Part shown: piece after piece, positions 36,161 to 44,769 of the stretch | Layout of the letters: the number at the start of each line of letters is the position of its first letter | How positions within the stretch are numbered: the first letter of the stretch is position 1 | Assembly (NCBI RefSeq): GCF_017744445.1 | Contig: NZ_JAGIBH010000003.1 | Coordinates: 248,001 to 312,000 of the forward strand | DNA length: 64,000 nt | Reading direction: 5' to 3' | Origin: Caulobacter sp. | GTDB taxonomy: Bacteria; Pseudomonadota; Alphaproteobacteria; Caulobacterales; Caulobacteraceae | The notes under the pieces: model-generated | The model's database searches: none | What the model was told of the DNA's origin: nothing | The model's input: only the letters and a program-made list of their open reading frames with translations | Position numbers and translations under genes: made by a program

Positions 36161-36712
36161 GTGGCCGACACCGCCGTGGGCGCAACGACCGAGCCGGAAC
36201 ACGGGAGCGATCCCTCCCGGCGCGACTTTATTCACATCGCCGCGATCGCGGCCGCCGCCGGCGGCGCCGCGACTTTGGTGTGGCCGTTCATCGACCAGAT
36301 GAACCCGTCCGCCGACACGCGGGCGCTGGCCTCGACCGAGTTCGACCTGACCAAGGTCGCAGAGGGCCAGCAGGTCACGATCAAGTGGCGCGGCAAGCCG
36401 CTCTTCGTGCGTAACCGCACCAAGGCGGAAATCGCCAAGGCGGTCGCGGACGACAGCGCGTCGATGAAGGATCCGGCGACGGACGCCTCGCGCGTGAAGC
36501 CCGGCAAGGCCAACTGGCTGATCGTCGGCGGCAACTGCACCCACCTGGGCTGCGTGCCGACCTTCGGCGGCGGCGAGTACGGCGGCTGGTTCTGCCCGTG
36601 CCACGGCTCGGTCTATGACACCTCGGGTCGTATCCGTAAGGGCCCCGCGCCCCTGAACCTGGTGGTTCCGGAATACGCCTTCCTCACCGACACCAAGGTC
36701 AAGATCGGCTAA
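36161..36712 (+). CDS. petA: Ubiquinol-cytochrome c reductase, Rieske iron-sulfur subunit
   Basis: 183 residues. N-terminal twin-arginine type signal-anchor ([26 protein letters not shown]), then a soluble domain with the 2Fe-2S ligand boxes NCTHLGCVP and CPCHGS. Its cluster takes electrons from quinol in the bc1 complex of the inner membrane. GTG start after GGGGTGA. First gene of petABC; 5 bases before petB. Confidence 0.97.
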   Translation: MADTAVGATTEPEHGSDPSRRDFIHIAAIAAAAGGAATLVWPFIDQMNPSADTRALASTEFDLTKVAEGQQVTIKWRGKPLFVRNRTKAEIAKAVADDSASMKDPATDASRVKPGKANWLIVGGNCTHLGCVPTFGGGEYGGWFCPCHGSVYDTSGRIRKGPAPLNLVVPEYAFLTDTKVKIG

Positions 36713-36717
36713 GCGAT

Positions 36718-38004
36718 ATGAGCGGACATTCGACCTATCAACCGAAGACCGGTATCGAGCGCTGGCTCGACGCCCGTCTGCCGATCGTGCGCCTGGGCTA
36801 CGACTCGTTCGTCGACTACCCCACCCCGCGCAACCTGAACTACTGGTGGACCTTCGGCGGCATCCTGTCGCTGTGCCTGGCCTCCCAGCTGATCACCGGC
36901 ATCATCCTGGTGATGCACTACAACCCGAGCGCTCAGGGCGCCTTTGCTTCCGTCGAGCACATCATGCGCGACGTGAACTATGGCTGGCTGATCCGCTACA
37001 TGCACGCCAACGGCGCGTCGATGTTCTTCATCGCCGTGTACATCCACATGCTGCGCGGCCTGTACTACGGCTCCTACAAGGCGCCGCGTGAAGTGCTGTG
37101 GCTGCTGGGCTGCGTGATCTACCTGCTGATGATGGCGACCGCCTTCATGGGCTACGTCCTGCCCTGGGGCCAGATGTCGTTCCACGGCGCCGTCGTCATC
37201 ACCAACCTGTTCGGCGCCCTGCCGCTGGTCGGCGAAAGCATCACCACCTGGCTGTGGGGCGGCTTCGCGGTCGACAACCCGACCCTGAACCGCTTCTTCT
37301 CGCTGCACTACCTGCTGCCCTTCATGATCGCGGGCGTCGTGATCCTGCACATCTGGGCTCTGCACGTCGTCGGCCAGAACAACCCGACCGGCGTTGACCC
37401 CAAGTCGAAGGCCGACACCGTTCCCTTCACGCCGTACGCCACGGTGAAGGACGGCTTCGCGATGAGCGTCTTCCTGATCCTCTTCGCCTTCTTCGTCTTC
37501 TACATGCCCAACGCCCTGGGCCACGCCGACAACTACGTCGAAGCCAACCCGCTGGTGACGCCGTCGCACATCGTTCCGGAATGGTACTTCCTGCCGTTCT
37601 ACGCGATCCTGCGCGCCGTTCCGGACAAGCTGATGGGCGTGCTGGCCATGTTCGGCGCCATCGCCTGCCTGTTCGCCCTGCCGTGGCTGGACACCTCGAA
37701 GGTGCGCTCGATGCGCTACCGCCCGACCGCGAAGATCTACTTCGTGTTCTTCCTGGTGGCCTGCATCGTGCTGGGCTTCTGCGGCGCCAAGTTGCCCGAC
37801 GATCCCGTGATACCGCACCTGACCACGTTCCAGCTGGGCGGTTCGGACCTGAACAGCTTCGTGTGGCTGTCGCGCGTCGCCTCGCTCTACTACTTCGCTT
37901 TCTTCCTGGTCGTTCTCCCGGTCCTGGGTCTGGTCGAAAAGACCCTGCCCGTGCCGGACTCGATCGCCTCGCCGGCCCTCTCGGCCGACGCTCACAAGGG
38001 TTGA
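36718..38004 (+). CDS. petB: Cytochrome b of the bc1 complex
   Basis: 428-residue eight-helix cytochrome b carrying two b hemes. Heme ligand His residues lie in helix B ([19 protein letters not shown]) and helix D ([20 protein letters not shown]). The quinol site has the PEWY motif ([18 protein letters not shown] as I-VPEWY). Hydrophobic over most of its length. 5 bases separate it from petA and from petC, so the three are co-translated. Confidence 0.98.
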   Translation: MSGHSTYQPKTGIERWLDARLPIVRLGYDSFVDYPTPRNLNYWWTFGGILSLCLASQLITGIILVMHYNPSAQGAFASVEHIMRDVNYGWLIRYMHANGASMFFIAVYIHMLRGLYYGSYKAPREVLWLLGCVIYLLMMATAFMGYVLPWGQMSFHGAVVITNLFGALPLVGESITTWLWGGFAVDNPTLNRFFSLHYLLPFMIAGVVILHIWALHVVGQNNPTGVDPKSKADTVPFTPYATVKDGFAMSVFLILFAFFVFYMPNALGHADNYVEANPLVTPSHIVPEWYFLPFYAILRAVPDKLMGVLAMFGAIACLFALPWLDTSKVRSMRYRPTAKIYFVFFLVACIVLGFCGAKLPDDPVIPHLTTFQLGGSDLNSFVWLSRVASLYYFAFFLVVLPVLGLVEKTLPVPDSIASPALSADAHKG

Positions 38005-38009
38005 TCCCG

Positions 38010-38864
38010 ATGCTCCGCAAACTCTCGGTTATCGCGGCGGCGGCGGGTCTCCTGGTCGTCGGCGCCGCCGGCCCGGCCCTCGCCAACGGCGGGGCCCTGA
38101 AGGCCAAGGAAGTGCACTGGTCGTTCGAAGGCCCCTTCGGCAAGTTCGACCAGGCGCAGCTGCAACGCGGCTTCAAGGTCTATCGTGAAGTCTGTTCGGC
38201 CTGCCACTCGCTGAAGCTGGTTTCGTTCCGGAACCTGGGCGACAAGGGCGGTCCGTTCTACAACGAGAAGTACCAGAACCCGAACGACAACCCTTGGGTC
38301 AAGGCGATCGCCAAGGACTACGAGGTCAACGACATCGACGGTGAGACCGGCGACGCCATCAAGCGTCCCGCGACCAGCGCCGACCACTTCCCGTCGCCCT
38401 TCGCCAACGAAGCCGCGGCCCGCGCCTCGAACGGCGGCGCCCTGCCGCCGGACATGTCGCTGCTGGCCAAGGCGCGCGAAGAAGGTCCGGACCACATCTA
38501 CTCGGTCGTCACCGGCTATGTGGATGCTCCCAAGGGCCTGACGGTCCCGACCGGCGGTCACTACAACCCGTACTTCCCGGGCGACCTGACCTCGGCCTGG
38601 CACGGCGATCACAAGCACACCCCGCCGGGTGGCTTCATCGCCATGGCCCCGCCGCTGAAGGCCGGCCTGGTGACGTTCGACGACGGCACCAAGTCGACCC
38701 TGGACCAGCAAGGCAAGGACGTCGCGGCGTTCCTGATGTGGGCCGCCGAGCCCAAGCTGGAAGAGCGCAAGCAGACCGGCTTCGCCGTTCTGATCTACCT
38801 CGTCCTGCTCTCGGGCCTGCTGTACGCCAGCTACAAGACGGTCTGGAAGAACGAGTCGCACTGA
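38010..38864 (+). CDS. petC: Cytochrome c1 of the bc1 complex
   Basis: 284 residues. Signal peptide ending PALA, heme c attachment CSACH (VCSACHSLK), the distal Met ligand region GGFIAMAPPL, and one C-terminal membrane anchor (TGFAVLIYLVLLSGLLYASY). Passes electrons from the Rieske protein to soluble cytochrome c. ATG at 38010, last gene of the operon, followed by hairpins at 38863-38882 and 38948-38977. Confidence 0.97.
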   Translation: MLRKLSVIAAAAGLLVVGAAGPALANGGALKAKEVHWSFEGPFGKFDQAQLQRGFKVYREVCSACHSLKLVSFRNLGDKGGPFYNEKYQNPNDNPWVKAIAKDYEVNDIDGETGDAIKRPATSADHFPSPFANEAAARASNGGALPPDMSLLAKAREEGPDHIYSVVTGYVDAPKGLTVPTGGHYNPYFPGDLTSAWHGDHKHTPPGGFIAMAPPLKAGLVTFDDGTKSTLDQQGKDVAAFLMWAAEPKLEERKQTGFAVLIYLVLLSGLLYASYKTVWKNESH

Positions 38865-38882
38865 GCCTGCCTTAGCAGGCTC
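38863..38882 (+). terminator. Hairpin at the petC stop codon
   Basis: GAGCCTGC-CTTA-GCAGGCTC, a perfect 8-base stem overlapping the TGA. No T run follows, so it may protect the 3' end rather than terminate. Confidence 0.5.
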
Positions 38883-38947
38883 AGCCTCTAAAGATGGAGC
38901 GCGTCGTCGTGCTCCGAGCGGCTGGTTCACAGAGCTGAATACGGAAA

Positions 38948-38977
38948 GGCCCGGTGGAAACACCGGGCCTTTCTTTT
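38948..38977 (+). terminator. Rho-independent terminator of petABC
   Basis: GGCCCGGTG-GAAA-CACCGGGCC followed by TTTCTTTT. Strong 9-base stem with a GNRA-type tetraloop. The rest of the 300-base gap 38865-39164 holds only this and the family C repeat at 39011-39148. Confidence 0.92.
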
Positions 38978-39010
38978 GGTTTGAACTCTGAAACCAGCAA
39001 ACCAACCCTG

Positions 39011-39148
39011 CCTTCCTCGCCCTTGTGGCGAGGACCCATGGCGCGGCTTGGCTCGGCGGCTTTGATCGTGACGCCGCCAGCGTGTGCGAGCTCCCGCAAA
39101 GCGGCGCCGGCTGAACGATGGGCCCTAGGCACAAGGCCTAGGGAGGCA
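39011..39148. repeat. Palindromic repeat, family C copy 2
   Basis: Left arm GCCTTCCTCGCCCTTGTGGC... with GAGGACCCAT, right arm ATGGGCCCTAGGCACAAGGCC... The right arm keeps the CCTAGGCACAAGGCCTAGG palindrome of copy 1; the left arm has diverged (CCTCGC for CCTAGG). Confidence 0.8.
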
Positions 39149-39164
39149 GTTGAGGGTTAGGCGC

Positions 39165-39635
39165 TTAAGTCTCCAACCGCCACAGGATCAGCGGCCCGTC
39201 CTCGGCGTCCTCCCGCTCGCCCACGGCGGCGAAGCCGTTACGGGCCAGCACAGCCTGCGAGGCCAGGTTCTCCACCGAGGTCTCGGCGGTCAGCGCCAGA
39301 ACACGCTCGTCCGCCCGCGCCCAGGCGGCCAGGTCGGCGACGGCGCGGGTGGCGACGCCTTGGCCCCAGCGGGTGGGGGCCACGCCATAGCCGATCCGCA
39401 AGCTGCGGTCGGAGGCGTCCAGCGGCTGGGTGGGCGAGATCAGGCCGACGATCTCGCCGTCCTCGACGATCATCCAGGCGGCCGGGCTGAACACCAGCCG
39501 GATGCCGTCGGCCAGCTGAGCCAGCATGGCCAGCACCTCCGGCGGGGCCAGCGGGCTGTCGGGCAGGCGATAGGGAGCCGGAGCCTCGCCGCGCAGCAGG
39601 GCGGCGAAGTCTTGGGTCTTGGCTTCGATGAGCAT
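39165..39635 (-). CDS. GNAT family N-acetyltransferase
   Basis: 156 residues from ATG 39635 (an ATG 8 codons upstream is possible). GNAT fold: WMIVEDGEIVGLISPT, LRIGYGVAPTRWGQGVATRAVADLAAWA (the acetyl-CoA pyrophosphate loop), SVENLASQAVLARNGF. RimJ/YdaF-like; acceptor unknown. A short open frame with its own AGGAG site lies upstream (39696-39755) and could be a leader peptide. Confidence 0.88.
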   Translation of the reverse strand: MLIEAKTQDFAALLRGEAPAPYRLPDSPLAPPEVLAMLAQLADGIRLVFSPAAWMIVEDGEIVGLISPTQPLDASDRSLRIGYGVAPTRWGQGVATRAVADLAAWARADERVLALTAETSVENLASQAVLARNGFAAVGEREDAEDGPLILWRLET

Positions 39636-39695
39636 TCTTGAAAGGTCTCGGCAGGGCATGCGCCGCGAAGGGCGCGATAAACCGAGCGGCGGACG

Positions 39696-39755
39696 TCAGG
39701 CGTGCGAGCGCGCGTCGCCGCTGCGGCGGCTGTGGGCGATGGCGACGACGATCAA
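39696..39755 (-). CDS. Possible 19-residue leader peptide
   Basis: TTG start at 39755 preceded by AGGAG at 8 bases; product (M)IVVAIAHSRRSGDARSHA, then TGA. It ends 36-60 bases before the GNAT start. Too short to judge by coding bias; kept as a low-confidence candidate because of the strong ribosome-binding site. Confidence 0.3.
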   Translation of the reverse strand: MIVVAIAHSRRSGDARSHA

Positions 39756-39793
39756 AGGCGCTCTCCTGCGTCTGAGCGTCCAGCCTTAGGCCC

Positions 39794-40558
39794 TCAGGGC
39801 GCGACCGACAAGGTGCGGGCGTCGGCGGCCAGCCGCAGGCGGTGACGGCCCCACAGGCCCGTGCCCAGGGTCCCGGTCACGCCCTCGGGCAGGTCGTCGG
39901 CCAGGCTGGCGGGCACGTTCTCCGCCAAGACCCCGCCGATCGACAGGGCGCGCAGGCGGGCCGGGGCCTTGTGGCGGGCGGTCATGTCCAGCTTGCCGGT
40001 CGCGGCCGCGCCGCGCGTCGACAGCCGCGCCATGGCCTTGGAGGCGGTGTCGATCGCGAAGGCCCCCTGCAGGGCCACGGGGCCGTCGCTGACGGCCGCG
40101 ACGATGGTCGGCAGGCCCTCGACCACCTCGACCGGCAGAACGACCTGACGGCGCGCCCGCCAGGGCTTGTCGATCCGCACTCGGCAGTCGGCGAAGTCGA
40201 TCTCGACGCTGTGGCCGGCCAGGACGTCCATGCCGATGACGCCGGCGATCGGGGTGACGAAGCCGGCGCCGCGCGCGTCCAGGTCGGCGACCTTGATCGG
40301 CACGGCCGGCGTCTTCAGTCCGGCGACCTCGACGGACAAGGGCAGTTCGGGCTCGGTGATCCCGGCCATCTGGGCCTTGGTCTCGTGCAGCAGGGTGCGC
40401 GGGGCCGACAGGTCGATGACGTAGTCGCCGGCCATGTCGCCGATCACCGCCGGCGCGATCACGGCTCCATTCTCGAACCAGCACGCCGTCTCGCCGGCCC
40501 TCGCCGAACCGGCGGCGAGGACAACGGACAGGGCCAGGACGGAAACGCGGCGACGCAT
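39794..40558 (-). CDS. Secreted retropepsin-like protein with altered active sites
   Basis: 254 residues. Signal peptide (MRRRVSVLALSVVLAAGSARA), then two lobes that look like retroviral-type aspartic proteases. Lobe 1 has YVIDLSAPRTLLHE (Asp49) where DTGAS is usual, and GVIGMDVLAGHSVEIDF, typical of this family. Lobe 2 has AIDTASKAMARL (Asp170) and GTLGTGLWGRHRL. Neither lobe has the canonical D-T/S-G, so activity is doubtful. Family match is by pattern only. Confidence 0.7.
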   Translation of the reverse strand: MRRRVSVLALSVVLAAGSARAGETACWFENGAVIAPAVIGDMAGDYVIDLSAPRTLLHETKAQMAGITEPELPLSVEVAGLKTPAVPIKVADLDARGAGFVTPIAGVIGMDVLAGHSVEIDFADCRVRIDKPWRARRQVVLPVEVVEGLPTIVAAVSDGPVALQGAFAIDTASKAMARLSTRGAAATGKLDMTARHKAPARLRALSIGGVLAENVPASLADDLPEGVTGTLGTGLWGRHRLRLAADARTLSVAP

Positions 40559-40647
40559 GCGACTCAGCCTAGCCCAGCCGTGACGCTTGCGCGACGATCT
40601 CGACAGCTTCGCCGAACGGCGTTCATCATGGCGTCGGGCTGAGGGCG

Positions 40648-41343
40648 ATGACCATGGCGGACGAGTACGATCCTGAACGCGAGGCGGGCAAGCGGCTGGA
40701 CGCCTTCGTCGACGCGGCCTTCGCCTTCGCCGTCACCCTGCTGATCATCGCCAGCGCCGAGCCGGCGGCCGATATCGCCGCCCTGTGGGACGCCCTGGGG
40801 CGCATCCCGGCCTCGCTGGGGGCCTTCGCCCTGATCGCCATGTTCTGGCTGGCCTATCGCGAGTACGGACGCCTGGTCCCGCGCCGCGACACCCTGTCGA
40901 CCCTGAACGCCCTGGCCATCGTCTTCACGGTGCTGGTCTATGTCTTCCCGCTGCGGATGCTGGTCGAGTCCGGCTTCGTCTGGGCCTCGCGCGGCCTGCT
41001 GTCGGGCGAGAAGATCATCCGCACCTTGAGCGACCTGCGCGACCTTTTCCGCATCTACGGCGTCGGCTTCGCGATCCTGGCGGGACTGTTCACGGCCCTG
41101 TACTGGCGCGCGATGCGCCACCCCGAGCGCCTGGGCGTGGTGTCCGAGAGCCTGGCCCAGATCCGCTTCAGCTTCGAGATCTGGGCGCTGGCGGCGTTCA
41201 CGGGCCTGCTGTCGGCGGCCATGACCTTCGGCCCGATGGCCAACGCGCCGTGGATGCCGGGTTTCGCCTACTGGCTGATCCCCGTGGTCATCGGCCTGCG
41301 CGCGCCGGTGGGACGCCTGCTGAAGCGCGGACGCCCCGCCTGA
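40648..41343 (+). CDS. TMEM175-like (DUF1211) membrane protein
   Basis: 231 residues with about six membrane helices. The first helix holds RLDAFVDAAFAFAVTLLIIA, matching the R-x3-F-S/V-D-A-x-F-A signature of bacterial TMEM175 potassium channels, with Val in place of the usual Ser. Bacterial members have two or more subunits forming a pore selective for K+. Whether this one conducts is not shown. Start ATG 40648; a second ATG lies two codons on. Convergent with the Cys-rich protein gene, 2 bases apart. Confidence 0.85.
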   Translation: MTMADEYDPEREAGKRLDAFVDAAFAFAVTLLIIASAEPAADIAALWDALGRIPASLGAFALIAMFWLAYREYGRLVPRRDTLSTLNALAIVFTVLVYVFPLRMLVESGFVWASRGLLSGEKIIRTLSDLRDLFRIYGVGFAILAGLFTALYWRAMRHPERLGVVSESLAQIRFSFEIWALAAFTGLLSAAMTFGPMANAPWMPGFAYWLIPVVIGLRAPVGRLLKRGRPA

Positions 41344-41345
41344 GG

Positions 41346-42047
41346 TCAGCCCGCCTGCTTGCGGCTGCCCAGCTTGCACGGCGCGCCGGCCTGGGCGGCT
41401 TCGGCGCAGGTCATGGAGCTGAGCGTCGCGGCCGAGCCGGGCGCGGGATTGTCGACCACATAGCCCTTGCCGTTCTTGCAGCTCAGCTCGTAGCGGGTGA
41501 TCGGCGGCGTGCCGCCCGAGCCCAGATAGGCGCCGTTGGCGACTTCGCAGTCGGGGGCGATCTTGGCGGCGATCGGGGCCAGGCCCATGGCCGGCTGGAA
41601 GTTGCCGCGCATCAGGCAGTACAGCCCGCGCGGCCAGGCCTTGCCGGCCGCCTCGGCCGAGTCCTGCACGGCCAGGCAGTCCAGCGGCTGGACGTCCGCG
41701 ACGGACTTGCGATTGATGATCCAGCCCATGGCGTCGCGGCACACCAGCTCGTAGCTGGGCACCTTGGACGGCGTGTCCGACAGCTCGGCGGCGTCGGTGA
41801 CGTCGCACGGTATCTTCAGCTGGGCCGCTAGCTCCCGGGCCATCTTCACCTGCATCGGATTGCCCGACTCGCGCGGCTTGATCCGAGGCCCCGACTTCTG
41901 GGTCCGCAGGAAGTCGATGTTCTTCATGTCCTGTCGCGCCGGCGGAGGCGGCGGCATGTAGCCGCCGAACTGCGCCATGGCCGGCGCGACCCCGATCGCC
42001 AGAACCGCGATGGCGCTGATAACGATTCCGGACAAGATCCTGCGCAT
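41346..42047 (-). CDS. Secreted protein with duplicated four-cysteine module
   Basis: 233 residues: signal peptide (about 1-25, ending PAMA), a Pro-rich linker, then two related modules. Module 1 has Cys81, 103, 124, 144; module 2 has Cys167, 190, 214, 224. Both follow the pattern C-D/E-V ... YEL-x-C ... G-W/Y-I/V-I/V ... C ... C. Eight cysteines and export suggest disulfides in the periplasm or outside. No family recognised. Reads alone on the minus strand. Confidence 0.75.
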   Translation of the reverse strand: MRRILSGIVISAIAVLAIGVAPAMAQFGGYMPPPPPARQDMKNIDFLRTQKSGPRIKPRESGNPMQVKMARELAAQLKIPCDVTDAAELSDTPSKVPSYELVCRDAMGWIINRKSVADVQPLDCLAVQDSAEAAGKAWPRGLYCLMRGNFQPAMGLAPIAAKIAPDCEVANGAYLGSGGTPPITRYELSCKNGKGYVVDNPAPGSAATLSSMTCAEAAQAGAPCKLGSRKQAG

Positions 42048-42122
42048 GAGCCTGCTCCCCCTCGATGCTTAAGGTTGAGCAGACTGATCCGCTATCGGCT
42101 TTCGGTCAACAGCACCTGCTCG

Positions 42123-42803
42123 TCAGGCTTCGGCTTTGCCGCCGCCGGACCGCTGGAACAGCTGCAGCGTCCGCAAGAGAGCCAGGCGGGCGCTGTCGGG
42201 ATGGTGACCGCTTGGGGCCACGAAGGCATGGCCGGCCTCGTACAGATGGATCGGCAGCTCGGGATGCGTGTCCCGGATCGCCTCGACGTCCGGCAGCGGG
42301 ATCATGCTGTCGGTCTTGCCGAAATGCAGGATGGTCGGGACCTTAGGCGTCTCGTCGCGATAGGCGACGATATCGCCGCCGTAGAAGGCCGAGACCGCCG
42401 ACAGCCCCTCGCAACGGCAGGCCGCCAGCCAGGCCGTGGTGCCGCCATAGCAGAAGCCCATGGCGAACACTGGGCCCTGCATGGCCTCGATACAGGCCTG
42501 GACGCGGGGCAGGGTCGAGAGGCCCCAGCCGGTCGCCTTGCCCATGGCCATGCGGGCGTCGAGGATCGCGGGCGTCAGGTCCTCGACCGGAAAGTCGGCG
42601 TCGGCCGCGTCCATCAGGCTGGGAACGATGACCTCATAGCCCTGCTCGGCCAGGCTGTCGGCCAGCTGGCGCAGGTGCGGGGTGACGCCCCAGATGGCGT
42701 GCAGCATGACGATACCGCCGCGCCTGGCTTCCTGGGGCGGGGCGTGATAGGCGGCGAACGGCGCGCCGTTCTCGCGGCACGCGAGGGCGATACGCTCTCC
42801 CAT
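42123..42803 (-). CDS. Dienelactone hydrolase family protein (second of tandem pair)
   Basis: 226 residues, alpha/beta hydrolase with a Cys nucleophile in GFCYGGTTA and a His in YEAGHAFV near the C-terminus, with Asp in HFGKTDSMIPL. The substrate range may include dienelactones or other small cyclic esters; no catechol pathway gene is near. ATG at 42803 shares one base with the stop of the upstream paralogue, so translation is coupled. Confidence 0.9.
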   Translation of the reverse strand: MGERIALACRENGAPFAAYHAPPQEARRGGIVMLHAIWGVTPHLRQLADSLAEQGYEVIVPSLMDAADADFPVEDLTPAILDARMAMGKATGWGLSTLPRVQACIEAMQGPVFAMGFCYGGTTAWLAACRCEGLSAVSAFYGGDIVAYRDETPKVPTILHFGKTDSMIPLPDVEAIRDTHPELPIHLYEAGHAFVAPSGHHPDSARLALLRTLQLFQRSGGGKAEA

Positions 42804-43483
42804 CACCGGGCTCCGTGAGCTTCGAACAGTTCGACCGTACGGGCGCGGGCCTGCTCGGCGTCGGCCAGGTCCGAGTCCGGACGGCCGTCATTGTTGAAGC
42901 CGTGGCCGCTGTTCTCGTAGACGTAGACCGGCACGTCCGGATGCGCGGCCTCGACCTTGGCCTTGACCTCGTCGGCGGGGATGTGGCCGTCCTTGCGGCC
43001 CAGGTGCACGATCACCGGCGCGTTCAGCGCCAGCTCGGCATTGGCGGCGATCATGCTGCCGTAATAGGCCGCGCCCGCCGCCAGGCCCTTCAGCCGGGCG
43101 GCCGACAGCCACACCAGCGATCCGCCCAGGCAATAGCCGACCGCGAACACCGGACCGCGCGCGGCCAGGTCGTCGATGCAGGCCTGGATGTCCGACAGCA
43201 TCGCGTCGATCCCGATCTTCTGCACGTAGCTGACGCCGGTCTGGAAGCCCTTGGGATCATGTTCGGCGGTGAAGCCCGGCTCGGCGCGGTCGAAGATCGA
43301 CGGCGCCAACACCTCGAACCCCCGCGCCGCCCACCGCGCCACGTCGGCCTGGACGTACTGGTCGAGGCCGAAGATCTCCTGGATCACGACCACCCCGCCC
43401 TTGCGCGCGCCTTCGGGCTGGGCGTGCAGGGCGGTGAACGAAAAGCCGTCGATGGCGGAGGTCAGGGTGACGGTGTCGGACAT
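42803..43483 (-). CDS. Dienelactone hydrolase family protein (first of tandem pair)
   Basis: 226 residues, same fold as its downstream neighbour and similar in length, so probably a tandem duplication. Landmarks: VVIQEIFGLDQYVQ, nucleophile Cys in GYCLGGSLVW, Asp in LGRKDGHIP and His in YENSGHGFNN. Cytoplasmic, no signal peptide. The ychF gene lies upstream, separated by a terminator. Confidence 0.92.
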   Translation of the reverse strand: MSDTVTLTSAIDGFSFTALHAQPEGARKGGVVVIQEIFGLDQYVQADVARWAARGFEVLAPSIFDRAEPGFTAEHDPKGFQTGVSYVQKIGIDAMLSDIQACIDDLAARGPVFAVGYCLGGSLVWLSAARLKGLAAGAAYYGSMIAANAELALNAPVIVHLGRKDGHIPADEVKAKVEAAHPDVPVYVYENSGHGFNNDGRPDSDLADAEQARARTVELFEAHGAR

Positions 43484-43504
43484 GGCGATACTCCCTAAAG
43501 CAAA

Positions 43505-43530
43505 CGGCCGGGGCGTTTCCGCTCCGGCCG
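43505..43530 (-). terminator. Rho-independent terminator of ychF
   Basis: On the minus strand CGGCCGGAGC-GGAAAC-GCCCCGGCCG, then TTTGCTTT. Ten-base stem with one G-U pair, 17 bases after the ychF stop. Confidence 0.88.
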
Positions 43531-43546
43531 CTGATCTTTTGAACGC

Positions 43547-44647
43547 TTAGACGTTGAAGCGGAAGTGCATCACGTCGCCGTCCTTGACGACATATTCCTT
43601 GCCTTCGGCGCGCATCTTGCCGGCTTCCTTGGCCGGGCCTTCGCCGCCCAGCTTGACGAAGTCGTCATAGGCGATGGTTTCGGCGCGGATGTAGCCCTTC
43701 TCGAAGTCGGTGTGGATGACGCCGGCCGCCTGCGGGCCGGTGTCGCCGACGTGGATGGTCCAGGCGCGGGCTTCCTTGGGGCCGACCGTGAAGTAGGTCT
43801 GCAGGTTCAGGAGCTTGTAGGCTTCGCGGATCAGGCGGTTCAGGCCCGGCTCTTCCAGGCCCAGGGTCTCGAGGAACTCGTTGCGCTCCTCGGCGTCCAG
43901 CATGGCGATCTCGCTCTCGATCTGGGCCGAGATGACCACCGACTTGGCGTTGTCCTTGGCGGCGCGTTCGGCGACCAGGGCGCTGTACTTGTTGCCCTTG
44001 TCGGCGCTGCCTTCCTCGACGTTGCAGACATAGAGGGCCGGCAGCGAGGTAAGCAGCTGCAGCATGTGCCAGGCCTTCTCGTCCTCCTTGTCCACGGTCG
44101 CGGCGCGGGCCGGACGGCCCTCGCGCAGCTGGGCGAGAGCCAGGTTGATCAGGCGCAGGGTGTTGGCGGCGTCCTTGTCGCCGCCCGACTTGGCCTTCTT
44201 CTCGACGGCCGGCAGGCGCTTTTCCAGGCTCTCCAGGTCGGCCAGCATCAGCTCCATCTCGATGATCTCGAGATCGCTGAGCGGGTCGATGCGGCCCTCG
44301 ACGTGGGTGATGTCGTCGTCCTCGAAGCAGCGGGCCACGAAGGCCACGGCGTCGCAGTCGCGGATGTTGGCCAGGAACTGGTTGCCCAGGCCTTCGCCCT
44401 TGGACGCGCCGCGCACCAGGCCGGCGATGTCGACGAAGGTGATCCGGGCCGGGATGATTTCCTTGGAGCCGGCGATCTTGGCCAGGGCGTCCAGGCGCGG
44501 CTCGGGCACGGCCACGTCGCCGGTGTTGGGCTCGATCGTGCAGAACGGATAGTTGGCGGCCTGGGCCGACGCCGTCTGGGTCAGGGCGTTGAACAGGGTG
44601 GACTTGCCGACGTTGGGCAGGCCGACGATGGCGACTTTCAGGGCCAT
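43547..44647 (-). CDS. ychF: Ribosome-associated GTPase/ATPase YchF (OLA1 family)
   Basis: 366 residues, Obg-like P-loop protein. G1 VGLPNVGKSTLFNALT, G3 DIAGLVRGASKGEG, the coiled-coil insert (about 120-200), and a C-terminal TGS domain (YFTVGPKEARAWTIHVG). Binds ribosomes and hydrolyses ATP in preference to GTP in this family. Start ATG 44647; sequence upstream is not conserved. Often paired with pth, which here lies 8 kb away. Confidence 0.97.
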   Translation of the reverse strand: MALKVAIVGLPNVGKSTLFNALTQTASAQAANYPFCTIEPNTGDVAVPEPRLDALAKIAGSKEIIPARITFVDIAGLVRGASKGEGLGNQFLANIRDCDAVAFVARCFEDDDITHVEGRIDPLSDLEIIEMELMLADLESLEKRLPAVEKKAKSGGDKDAANTLRLINLALAQLREGRPARAATVDKEDEKAWHMLQLLTSLPALYVCNVEEGSADKGNKYSALVAERAAKDNAKSVVISAQIESEIAMLDAEERNEFLETLGLEEPGLNRLIREAYKLLNLQTYFTVGPKEARAWTIHVGDTGPQAAGVIHTDFEKGYIRAETIAYDDFVKLGGEGPAKEAGKMRAEGKEYVVKDGDVMHFRFNV

Positions 44648-44769
44648 GGAACTCTCGTGAATTTCGTTGGGCGGGCGATTAGCACGGATGGCCGGGAAAG
44701 GCGAACGAGAGGGGCCTCTTGCATCAATTGCAACCAGACCTGATATCAATGCGCGATAAGGAGCTTCCC

